A DNA stretch of 32,988 nucleotides from an uncultured Clostridia bacterium (GTDB lineage: Bacteria; Bacillota; Clostridia; Christensenellales; Borkfalkiaceae), in the NCBI GenBank assembly GCA_930990665.1, contig CAKNQN010000017.1:1-32988 (forward strand), read 5' to 3'. Under the pieces are notes generated by a model. It was not told where the DNA came from. It did not search any database and was given only the letters and a program-made list of their open reading frames with translations. The translations under genes and the position numbers were made by a program. This document shows positions 7,994 through 14,335 of the stretch, piece by piece (within the stretch, counting starts at the first letter, position 1; every line of letters begins with the position of its first letter).

Positions 7994-8413
7994 TTACTCA
8001 ATTTTTTTGAACATGGCCGCCGCCAGCGCGGCAGCCTCTTCGAGGGTATGCGCCTTCTGCGCGGGGGCAGCGGAAAATGCGCCGCCCTCCGCCATAAGAT
8101 AGGGCGGCCGCTCTTTCGAGAGGTACGCGTCTACCGCGCGTTCCACCTCTTTGCGGAACCGTCCGTCCTCCGCCGCCTCCGTACGGGGCGGCTCTTCCGC
8201 GCGCGGCGGCTCTTCGGCCGCGCGCGCTTCCCTGCCCTCCAATTCGCGCAGACGCTGGCTGCGGCGGGTAAACTCAGCCTCCAGCGAATTGTACGCGCTG
8301 AGAAGGGCTTCCGCGCTCCTGAATTTCCCGAAAGGTGCCGCCGCGCCTTCCTGCATCCGAGCCTCCGCTCCCTGCGCCGTCTCCTCTCCGGTCGTGTTGT
8401 TCTCCTTCTCCAA
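7994..8413 (-). CDS. Phage scaffold-like protein
   Basis: A 139-residue, highly charged protein rich in Glu, Ala and Arg with long helical stretches (EALLSAYNSLEAEFTRRSQRLRELEGREARAAEE) and an Ala/Pro/Glu-rich middle. It ends in an amphipathic helix (TLEEAAALAAAMFKKIE), the kind of coat-binding tail seen in scaffolds. It lies between portal and coat, the standard scaffold slot. TTG 8413 is used as start because GGGAGGAGA precedes it by six bases. It is shorter than P22 gp8 (303 residues). No protease domain is visible. Confidence 0.7.
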   Translation of the reverse strand: MEKENNTTGEETAQGAEARMQEGAAAPFGKFRSAEALLSAYNSLEAEFTRRSQRLRELEGREARAAEEPPRAEEPPRTEAAEDGRFRKEVERAVDAYLSKERPPYLMAEGGAFSAAPAQKAHTLEEAAALAAAMFKKIE

Positions 8414-8464
8414 CTTTCTCCTCCCTTTTGCCGCTTTGCCCGCCCGCGCGGAAGCGGCTGTTTT

Positions 8465-10357
8465 TTATTCGCGCACGGGCGGCGTGGAATTTTGCGCCTG
8501 TACAGCCTGCGCTTTTTCCCGCCTCTGCCCTTCGTGCGCACGGATGTGCGCCACGAATCTTGCCTTTGCCTCCGGCTGCGCCCGCTTGAACTCGTCGGAA
8601 AGCAAAAACCGCGTATGTTCGGCGACGTGCGCGGCGTCGTCGTCATACCAATCGACGTCCACTTCCCCGCTTGCCAGCTGCAGATTTTCCTCTGCCGCCT
8701 TGTTCGTGTGCATGGCCGTCATGCCGCGCGCCTGTTCCAGCCCGCCGAAGCCGAGCGCGTCCAGCACCTTTTCCTTCGTCTGCACGGGAACCTTCCCGTT
8801 CTCATCTTCCAGCACGCCCAGCCGGTACAGCTCGTAGATGAGCGACCTGCGCTGCGACGGGGATTCGGCACTCTCCGAATCCGCTTCGAACACCACGTCG
8901 TCCGACGAGATGTCCGACGCGGAAAAATAATACATCTTGACCTTTTCGCCCTCGCCCGCCATGCGCATCAGCCGCTTTTCGCCCGCAAACTGCCGCATGA
9001 GACGCAGGATATGTTTCCCGACACAGATCACGGCGCGCCGTATGCTCTCCACCGTGACCATCAGCCTCGTGTCGTCCAGATCGATCAAAAGCTGCAATCC
9101 CGTGGCGCTCGTCACGTTGGTGCGGTTCTGGGTGGAGGAGCTGATCTCGCTCACACCGCTGACAAGGACGAACTCGTCGAGCAGGCGTTCCTCCTCCGCG
9201 CCGAAATCGTACGGCACCGAATCGGCGCCGAGCATTTTGGGCGGCGTGGCACCCTGGCGGTACACGAGCACCTTTCCGGGCGGAAGTCCCTCTTCGAGCA
9301 GCTCTTCCGTGTCCACCGAGCCGTCTTCCACGGCAAGGACGCCCATCGTCAACCTGTTCAGAAACTCGTGTTCGCGGTTTTTGAGCGCGTTGAAGGCGCG
9401 CTGGATGGGGATCATCCTGTCGATGATGCTCGTTCCGAAAAAGGCGCCCGTAAGATGAAGCGCCGACTGCTTCACGAACGGATAGCTCCGCCCGCCCCGC
9501 TCACCGTTCCGATAAGGGAGGTCGCCGCAATGGACGAGCTTTCCGCCCGCCACCACCACGAGCCTGCCGTTCGGAAAATCCGCGCAGGGCTTTTGGTAAT
9601 ACTCGATGACGAGCTCGCTTTCGCGCAGCACGTTGCGCGCCGAAAGCCCCGCCCCGCCCGCAAAATTGGCGGCCTCCGAATAGGGCGCCAGCGAAAATTC
9701 CGCGATCTCGCGGCCGGGCAGGCGAATGCCGTAGCGCTCGAAGATCTCCGAAACGGGCATCGCCTTGGCATGGATGATGCTGGGCTGGTCTTCCACCCGC
9801 TCGCAGCCGAGATTTTCCGGATAGATCTCGAAGGGCGGAAGGGCCGCAATGCGCACCCCCTCTCCGCTCCAGAGCACCTTATAAAAGGCTGTGCCGCACG
9901 TCTCGCTCCACATCGTGGCGCGCGTGATCACGTCGCTGAATGCGCACTCGTCGCAGACGGAGCGGAGCACGCTCGTGCATACCTTGGCGGTATACAGGTC
10001 CCCCTCCTCGCCCGTGGCAGCGCGCACCGTCATGTTCGGCCGCACGCGCGCCAGCTTCGCCAGACGAGTGTCGATGGTGGGCGCGATGTGGTTGAACACG
10101 CGGCGGTATTGCCAAAAATAGCGCGGCTCTTCCTGCTCGATCTCTCCGTCGGGGCCGATGCGGCAATACTGATTTCCCGAAAGAAAGTTCATGTTCAGCT
10201 CCCAGCCCCTTTCGAGGAACCGCCTCTCCGCACGGCGGCGCTCAAACTCCGCGCACACCTCTGCCGCCAGGCGCTCCTCCGCCTTTTTCTGCATATCCGC
10301 TGCCCCTTCCGCCGACAGGGCGGCGCGGGCGCGTATGCTCTGCGTCTTCTTGCTCAA
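8465..10357 (-). CDS. Phage portal protein (P22-like)
   Basis: A 630-residue portal, the dodecameric ring through which DNA enters and leaves the capsid. Family-like segments include GWELNMNFLSGNQYCRI, YFWQYRRVFNHIAPTIDTRLAKLARVRPNM, MWSETCGTAFYKVLWSG and SIIDRMIPIQRAFNALKNREHEFLNR. The last is the wing/stem helix region shared by P22-type portals. The C-terminus is Gln/Ala-rich. TTG 10357 is the chosen start: AAGGAGGAAG lies upstream and the TTG overlaps the preceding stop (TTGA), implying coupling. The open frame continues upstream to 10618, but that stretch overlaps the preceding gene and is Arg/Gly-rich. P22 gp1 is 725 residues. Confidence 0.88.
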   Translation of the reverse strand: MSKKTQSIRARAALSAEGAADMQKKAEERLAAEVCAEFERRRAERRFLERGWELNMNFLSGNQYCRIGPDGEIEQEEPRYFWQYRRVFNHIAPTIDTRLAKLARVRPNMTVRAATGEEGDLYTAKVCTSVLRSVCDECAFSDVITRATMWSETCGTAFYKVLWSGEGVRIAALPPFEIYPENLGCERVEDQPSIIHAKAMPVSEIFERYGIRLPGREIAEFSLAPYSEAANFAGGAGLSARNVLRESELVIEYYQKPCADFPNGRLVVVAGGKLVHCGDLPYRNGERGGRSYPFVKQSALHLTGAFFGTSIIDRMIPIQRAFNALKNREHEFLNRLTMGVLAVEDGSVDTEELLEEGLPPGKVLVYRQGATPPKMLGADSVPYDFGAEEERLLDEFVLVSGVSEISSSTQNRTNVTSATGLQLLIDLDDTRLMVTVESIRRAVICVGKHILRLMRQFAGEKRLMRMAGEGEKVKMYYFSASDISSDDVVFEADSESAESPSQRRSLIYELYRLGVLEDENGKVPVQTKEKVLDALGFGGLEQARGMTAMHTNKAAEENLQLASGEVDVDWYDDDAAHVAEHTRFLLSDEFKRAQPEAKARFVAHIRAHEGQRREKAQAVQAQNSTPPVRE

Positions 10358-10614
10358 TTTTCTTCCTCCTTCAACATCTGCAAAAGTCTGTGCTTTTCCC
10401 GTTCGATCTGCTCGTCGCTCATTTCCCGCGGCGACGGCAGCTCGCCGAGCAGCATCTTTGCCGCTTGTATATCGGGCGGAACGCTCTTCCTCGTCACCTT
10501 CTTTTTTACGAGGATCTCCTCCCCTTCCCGAAATCCGTATTCCTCCACCACTTCGTCCGTCTCGTACCCGAGCGCCTTTCTTTCCAGCGCGCGGCGCACT
10601 CTTTCCTCTTCCAC
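10354..10614 (-). CDS. Small phage protein between terminase and portal; TerS-C-terminus-like motif
   Basis: An 86-residue charged protein: an N-terminal helix, a segment reading EEILVKKKVTRKSVPPD, then IQAAKMLLGEL and a charged C-terminal helix (DEQIEREKHRLLQMLKEEEN). The pattern of basic strand, PPD and xxAxxxL resembles the C-terminal region of many phage small terminase subunits, where a VPPD/VPGD motif precedes a helix. The DNA-binding N-terminal half of a small terminase is missing. GTG 10614 is used because AAGGAG lies five bases upstream; its stop overlaps the portal TTG. Function is unknown; a shortened packaging adaptor is possible. Confidence 0.55.
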   Translation of the reverse strand: MEEERVRRALERKALGYETDEVVEEYGFREGEEILVKKKVTRKSVPPDIQAAKMLLGELPSPREMSDEQIEREKHRLLQMLKEEEN

Positions 10615-10652
10615 ACATTCTCCTTCCCGCACGAGGCCGCCGTGCGGATGTT

Positions 10653-12089
10653 TTATTCGGGCCCTCGCCCCCTCGCCGCGCGGCGCATCAGCCGCATCTT
10701 GTCCCGCTGCAGCGCGGTGGGCTGCGGAAGGGGCGGCGCGTTCTTCGGCTTGGTCATCAGATAGTAGCGCAGCTCGTCGAGAGAGTGATCGTCCCGCTTT
10801 TTCGGCACGTCCCCTTCCCCCCAGAAATATCCCTTGATCTCGCGTATGAGATTCACACAATTTTCAAAAATGTACAGCTTCGGCTTTCCGTTTTCCCCCT
10901 TGAGGTAGCTTTTCACCCGTGCGATGCCCGCAAAGAGATCTTTGTCGACGCGCGCATTGACGTTGATGCCCTGTTCATAGAACAGCTCGCTCACGCTCTT
11001 GGAGGCGGCAAGCGTGCGCTGGTTGGCCGCCGAATCGATGAGCGCGCACAGTCTTCCCCCGTAATCGGTGTGCCAGCCAAGCTTGCGGCTGATCTCCCGG
11101 ATCTTCTCCGCATGATACCCCACGTCTTTGCCCGCTTCGTAATGCTCCGCGACGACATACACATTGCCGTCAAAGTCCACGCAGTACCAGTGCGCCGAAA
11201 GCGGATTGTTGAGCCCGGGGTCGATGGAAATGGTATCCTGCCACTCAGGCGGCACCGAAAAGGGTGCAATTACGTGGGTACGTTCATCAAATTCCGGGTA
11301 CACCAGCCCCTCTTTCACGCAAAATTTACCGTAGCGGCGGCTCTGCAGTTCCTGCGCGTCCATCACCTGCGAAAGGTGAGCGATCTCGCTCTTTTTCAGA
11401 AAGGGGTTGTCTGCCCATTCCATGAACTCGTACCACACTTCGGGGTCGTTTCGCTTGTTCATGTAGATCTCGTCGAACAGAAACGTGAGTCCCTTGAGCG
11501 GGGTCATCGTGCCGAAGATGTCCCCCTTTCTGTCCATCACGCGCATGACGCATTCGCGGTAAACGTCCTCGGGCGGCTCCTCGTCGAACCACACAAAATC
11601 CAGCGACGCCCCCTGAAACTTTTCGCGGCCCTGGTCGCAGCTCTTGAACCCGATCACCGAGATCCCGCCGAACACATTGCGCACGCGGATCTGGTCGATG
11701 ACGCCCGAAGGCGACCCCTTTTTTCCGGAAAGCATCACCACGTCCTCGATCCACCCAGGCGAAAGATACTGCAAAATCTTCTTCTGCGCCACATCCCTCT
11801 GCACCTGCTGCGACAGAGACACCACCCAGCCGAACACGTCTTTCCTGTTCTTGCGATAGGGATGGATCCCGCGCGCCATGTACACGCACTCGGCAGCCCC
11901 GCACTCCGTCTTACCGCTCCGATTCCCCCCGAAAACCCAGCGGTTGCGCTTCTTGCATCTGTGAAAGGCGATCTGCTTCCGATGTTTTTTGCGGCCGCTG
12001 TTGTAGCGGGCAAGCGCGTTTTCGGCGCTCCGCCGCCGCTCCTCCCCCTCCAGCTCCAGAATCCGCTGCACGATCTCCGCTTCCGTCAT
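10653..12089 (-). CDS. terL: Phage terminase large subunit
   Basis: A 478-residue packaging motor. The ATPase domain shows Walker A GNRSGKT (about 55-61), Walker B FVWFDEE (about 165-171, with the catalytic Glu) and a coupling motif near GTMTP (about 193-197). The RNase H-like nuclease domain shows SIDPGLNNP (D290), ALIDSAAN (D352) and a distal acidic motif KKRDDHSLDELRYYL. All key residues are present, so the enzyme looks intact. ATG 12089 is chosen because AGAGGTGA lies just upstream; the frame is open to 12152 without a ribosome site. P22 gp2 has 499 residues. No conventional small terminase gene precedes it; 12090-12437 holds only repeats and basic low-complexity frames. Confidence 0.93.
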   Translation of the reverse strand: MTEAEIVQRILELEGEERRRSAENALARYNSGRKKHRKQIAFHRCKKRNRWVFGGNRSGKTECGAAECVYMARGIHPYRKNRKDVFGWVVSLSQQVQRDVAQKKILQYLSPGWIEDVVMLSGKKGSPSGVIDQIRVRNVFGGISVIGFKSCDQGREKFQGASLDFVWFDEEPPEDVYRECVMRVMDRKGDIFGTMTPLKGLTFLFDEIYMNKRNDPEVWYEFMEWADNPFLKKSEIAHLSQVMDAQELQSRRYGKFCVKEGLVYPEFDERTHVIAPFSVPPEWQDTISIDPGLNNPLSAHWYCVDFDGNVYVVAEHYEAGKDVGYHAEKIREISRKLGWHTDYGGRLCALIDSAANQRTLAASKSVSELFYEQGINVNARVDKDLFAGIARVKSYLKGENGKPKLYIFENCVNLIREIKGYFWGEGDVPKKRDDHSLDELRYYLMTKPKNAPPLPQPTALQRDKMRLMRRAARGRGPE

Positions 12090-12243
12090 TCTCTCACCTC
12101 TGTCATCTGCCCGCTCTCCCGTCGCTCTCCCTTGCCGCCTTTTGCCGCACACCTTTTCCGGTTCGTTCTGTTTTTGTTCGCCCGCCTTTCACTCGGGCGC
12201 TTTTTTGCCGCTTCTGACTTTGGCATATCCCGCTTTATGCCTC

Positions 12244-12322
12244 GTCCGCCATACACGCCGTTTTTTCTCGCCTGCCTTTGCCGCATCCCGCTTTTCTTGT
12301 CCGCCATACACGCCGTTTTTTC
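12244..12322. repeat. 24-bp direct repeat, two copies (55-bp period)
   Basis: GTCCGCCATACACGCCGTTT followed by TTTC occurs at 12244-12267 and again at 12299-12322, identical over 24 bases. The flanks are related too: ATCCCGCTTT precedes both copies by a few bases, so the true unit is an imperfect tandem repeat of about 55 bp. Confidence 0.85.
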
Positions 12323-12383
12323 ACGCTTGCCATGGCCGCGGCACAAATGTGACAAAATCCGTGAAAATACGTGCCGAAAACTT

Positions 12384-12412
12384 TTTTCCCGCGTTCGGAT
12401 CCGCTGTATAAT
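12384..12412 (+). promoter_or_regulatory. Probable sigma-A promoter of the gene at 12438
   Basis: A perfect -10 TATAAT (12407-12412) is followed by GG. The region 17 bases upstream reads TTTTCC (12384-12389), a weak -35. The implied leader is about 19 bases and contains the AAGGAGGT ribosome site. An activator or alternative -35 contact may be needed. Confidence 0.55.
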
Positions 12413-12437
12413 GGCTCTTGCGCGAAGGAGGTAATTT

Positions 12438-13124
12438 ATGAAACTGCTATTTTCCTTTCTCACCGCGGCGGCGATGCTGTTTTTTCTCTCCCCTTCTGCC
12501 GTGCGGGCGGAGGAAACAGCGCGCTACGCGCGCATCCTGGATGAGGAAGTGTATTTTTACGAGCGAGCCGAAGCCGAAAGCGGACTGTTCGTTCTGCCGC
12601 GCACCTATTTTGTGCGCATCACGGGCGAAGAAGGCAATTATTACGCCGCCGAATACCGCACGGGCAGCGCGGCGCTGCAAGGATATTGTCTGAAATCGCA
12701 GGTGGAGCTTGTCGATTATGTTCCCGAAACGCCCTATCTCGACTACACGATCGAAGTCGTGTTCGAAACGGAGGGTGCGGAACAGCTGCCCGCCGGCTTT
12801 ATCACCCGTTATACGGTGGAGGCGGACTTCTACGGCACCTTTTCTTACGGATCGGCGATCTATTACTACGTTTCCCTCGAAGGGGATTTCGGCTATGTTC
12901 CCGCGACCGCCTGCGCTCCCCTCGATTATCCGGAAAACACCGAACATATGCAGGAGGAAAGTTCTCCGCCCGCCCCTCAGGAGAGCGGCGGCATGAACGC
13001 GGTGAACATCGTCCTTATCTGCGCCCTTTCGGTGGCCGGGATCGGCGCCGTATATTTCCTGTTCCGCCCTGCAAAACCGCCGCGGCCGCAGACGTATGGC
13101 GAAGACGCCGAAGACCCATTCTGA
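12438..13124 (+). CDS. Secreted SH3-like protein with C-terminal membrane anchor, unknown function
   Basis: A 228-residue protein with an N-terminal signal peptide (MKLLFSFLTAAAMLFFLSPSAVRAEE, cut near 24). An extracellular beta-rich domain follows, with two SH3-like stretches (ARILDEEVYFYERAEAE...FVRITGEEGNYYAAEY and FITRYTVEADFYG...YYYVSLEGDFGYVPA). After a Pro/Ser/Glu linker there is one membrane segment (VNIVLICALSVAGIGAVYFLF) and a short basic tail. AAGGAGGT precedes the ATG by five bases. It has its own promoter and faces opposite to the phage genes around it. The build (signal, SH3-like region, C-terminal anchor) mirrors the larger protein at 14336-17011, so both may be cell-wall-facing proteins of one pathway. 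It could be a phage cargo gene or a host gene split off by insertion. Confidence 0.8.
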   Translation: MKLLFSFLTAAAMLFFLSPSAVRAEETARYARILDEEVYFYERAEAESGLFVLPRTYFVRITGEEGNYYAAEYRTGSAALQGYCLKSQVELVDYVPETPYLDYTIEVVFETEGAEQLPAGFITRYTVEADFYGTFSYGSAIYYYVSLEGDFGYVPATACAPLDYPENTEHMQEESSPPAPQESGGMNAVNIVLICALSVAGIGAVYFLFRPAKPPRPQTYGEDAEDPF

Positions 13125-13194
13125 GCCCCGCTTTCCCCGCTTTTATGTACAAAATTACGGGATACGTCACCATATTTTCCGAACTGATCGCTCC

Positions 13195-13238
13195 AAGCGG
13201 CGCCCGCCGGGATCCTTCCGCGGCGGGCGCCGCTTTGT
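13195..13238 (+). terminator. Terminator of the 12438 gene
   Basis: A 15-bp perfect stem (AAGCGGCGCCCGCCG with its complement, 13195-13209 and 13221-13235) with an 11-base loop, followed by TTGTCT on the plus strand. It lies between two convergent genes. The U-tract is poor and there is none on the minus strand, so termination rests on stem strength. Confidence 0.6.
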
Positions 13239-13274
13239 CTGCAAGAAGCGTCCGGAAAGATTTGCCGCGCCCCT

Positions 13275-13829
13275 TCAGACGGAAAGAGGTTTTTCCTTTT
13301 CCTCCCTTTCGCCCTTCCCGCTCCCGTCGGAAAAACGGACGGTCCGCCGCACGCGCTTGTCGCAAAAGCTCTTTTCTCCGCCCGCCCTGACCTTCTCGAG
13401 CGCTGCCATCACATAGGGAACGCCCGAATAGGTGGTCATGAACCAGTCCTCGCTCAGCCCGCGCCGCAATAAGAGGGCATTGAATTTGTCCGCCAGACGG
13501 TTCTGGCGCCGGAAATAGGTGCGCTCGCTGCAATCCATGCGCAGATCGGCAAACTCCCCCGCCAGCTTCTGCTTTCTGCGGAAATATTTGTATTCGAGAA
13601 GATACCGCTCCTCCCTGCAAAGCTGCGCGAGAACTTCGTCCATCTCCGCCTTCATCGCAAGAAAACAGCCACGCACGTAGATATAATCGAGCACTCTCTC
13701 CACGCTCTTTTCCGCCCCCTCGCCCGCTCCGCAACAACACGCCAGCGCGTTCACGATCTTTCGTATATCCTCCGCAATCCTCTCCAGTTTCGGATAGAGA
13801 AGCAACATCACCTTCTGATACGCCTTCAT
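13275..13829 (-). CDS. ArpU/sigma-region-4-like phage late regulator
   Basis: A 184-residue protein. Residues about 65-125 contain a sigma-70 region 4/ArpU-like helix-turn-helix: REERYLLEYKYF...KLAGEFADL...CSERTYFRRQNRLADKF. This follows the common phage pattern LLExRY...aeelgySerqvyrlh. An N-terminal helical part (KVMLLLYPKLERIAEDIRKIV) and a basic C-terminal tail flank it. ATG 13829 has AAGGAGGTG upstream. Proteins of this class activate late (head and packaging) genes and usually sit just upstream of the terminase genes, as here. Its promoter (13881-13909) is preceded by a LexA-type box, so induction by DNA damage is likely. A highly diverged small terminase is an alternative reading. Confidence 0.65.
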   Translation of the reverse strand: MKAYQKVMLLLYPKLERIAEDIRKIVNALACCCGAGEGAEKSVERVLDYIYVRGCFLAMKAEMDEVLAQLCREERYLLEYKYFRRKQKLAGEFADLRMDCSERTYFRRQNRLADKFNALLLRRGLSEDWFMTTYSGVPYVMAALEKVRAGGEKSFCDKRVRRTVRFSDGSGKGEREEKEKPLSV

Positions 13830-13880
13830 CTCCGCACCTCCTTGCCCGCTCTTTCGGGCGCACTCCCATTATCGCATATA

Positions 13881-13909
13881 ATTCTGCTTTCCCGAGCGGT
13901 ACATGTCAA
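13881..13909 (-). promoter_or_regulatory. Sigma-A promoter of the phage regulator
   Basis: On the minus strand a perfect TTGACA (13904-13909) lies 17 bases from CAGAAT (13881-13886). Transcription would start near 13875, about 46 bases before the ATG at 13829. The upstream dyad at 13909-13936 abuts the -35. Confidence 0.75.
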
Positions 13910-13936
13910 AAAATACGAACATATGTTTGTATTTTT
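13909..13936. promoter_or_regulatory. LexA/DinR-type SOS box (operator)
   Basis: The core CGAACATATGTTTG (13916-13929) matches the Firmicutes LexA consensus CGAACRNRYGTTYC at 13 of 14 positions. It sits in a longer 28-base dyad (AAAAATA...TATTTTT arms) broken at only one base pair. The dyad directly abuts the TTGACA of the regulator promoter, so bound LexA could hinder RNA polymerase. Confidence 0.75.
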
Positions 13937-13953
13937 CTGAAGACAGTATAGCG

Positions 13954-13991
13954 AATAAAACAGGCATGCGTTTGCCTGTTTTATTATTTTT
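13954..13991 (+). terminator. Rho-independent terminator without an obvious upstream gene
   Basis: A 13-bp perfect stem (AATAAAACAGGCA with TGCCTGTTTTATT, loop TGCGTT) followed by A and five T on the plus strand. There is no plus-strand gene between 13124 and this site, so it would stop read-through or antisense transcripts aimed at the 14336 gene, or end a small unannotated RNA. On the minus strand only the stem T's are available. Confidence 0.7.
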
Positions 13992-14055
13992 CTGGAAAGA
14001 TTTGGAAATTTTTTATTATTTGACGCAATTTTACGCCTGAACCGAGAGAAGAACT

Positions 14056-14120
14056 GCGGCGAAACAGGAAGGCAAGGCACAAAGCGGCGAAACAGTGAGG
14101 CGGGGCACGGAGCGGCGAAA
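14056..14120. repeat. 28-bp imperfect tandem repeat, about 2.3 copies
   Basis: Units start at 14056, 14084 and 14112 with GCGGCGAAA; the first two share GCGGCGAAACAG and a related 16-base remainder (AAGGCAAGGCAC versus GAGGCGGGGCAC). The repeat lies in a gene-free stretch between the phage regulator promoter and the promoter at 14250. No credible ORF covers it. Confidence 0.75.
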
Positions 14121-14249
14121 AAAGTGATTACAGGCCATAATCTACCGAAAGACGGGGTTGTTCGGCTTAGAGGAACGGGGCGAGCAGGGCAATGACGAGG
14201 GCGGGAACATTTGGCAAGAGGCAAAAAGCGCAAATTTTGTAAAATTTTG

Positions 14250-14278
14250 TCGACAAACGCGCGCGATTGTGCTATAAT
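14250..14278 (+). promoter_or_regulatory. Sigma-A promoter of the 14336 gene
   Basis: TCGACA (14250-14255, five of six matches to the -35) is separated by 17 bases from a perfect TATAAT (14273-14278). The start codon at 14336 is about 50 bases past the predicted transcription start. Confidence 0.8.
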
Positions 14279-14335
14279 ATAAAATATATAATTGCGCGCG
14301 CACACACAAACGGGTGCGCATACGCGGGGAAGCGA

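Larger units (their letters stand above)
12090..12437. other. Divergent, repeat-bearing intergenic region upstream of terL
   Basis: Separates the leftward terL from the rightward gene at 12438. It contains a 24-bp direct repeat (12244-12267, 12299-12322) inside a longer imperfect ~55-bp tandem unit. A minus-strand frame (starting at 12308 or 12463) would give a short Arg/Lys-rich peptide, but no ribosome site precedes it. In phages the packaging (pac) site lies near the terminase genes, which makes this a candidate location. No leftward sigma-A promoter is evident. Confidence 0.5.

Noticed and set aside
7973-10837. 954-codon plus-strand open frame across scaffold and portal
   Set aside because: Antisense to intact phage genes with good ribosome sites; the product is Arg/His/Pro-rich without recognisable domains.
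10191-12434. 747-codon plus-strand open frame across terL
   Set aside because: Antisense to the terminase, whose ATPase and nuclease motifs are complete; no ribosome site or motif on this strand.
12086-12463. 125-codon minus-strand frame upstream of terL as a small terminase
   Set aside because: Built from the direct repeats, Arg/Lys-rich, with no helix-turn-helix and no ribosome site; it also overlaps the promoter and start of the plus-strand gene.
13826-14305. 159-codon minus-strand frame right of the regulator
   Set aside because: It spans a promoter, an operator dyad, a terminator and tandem repeats, and resembles no protein family.
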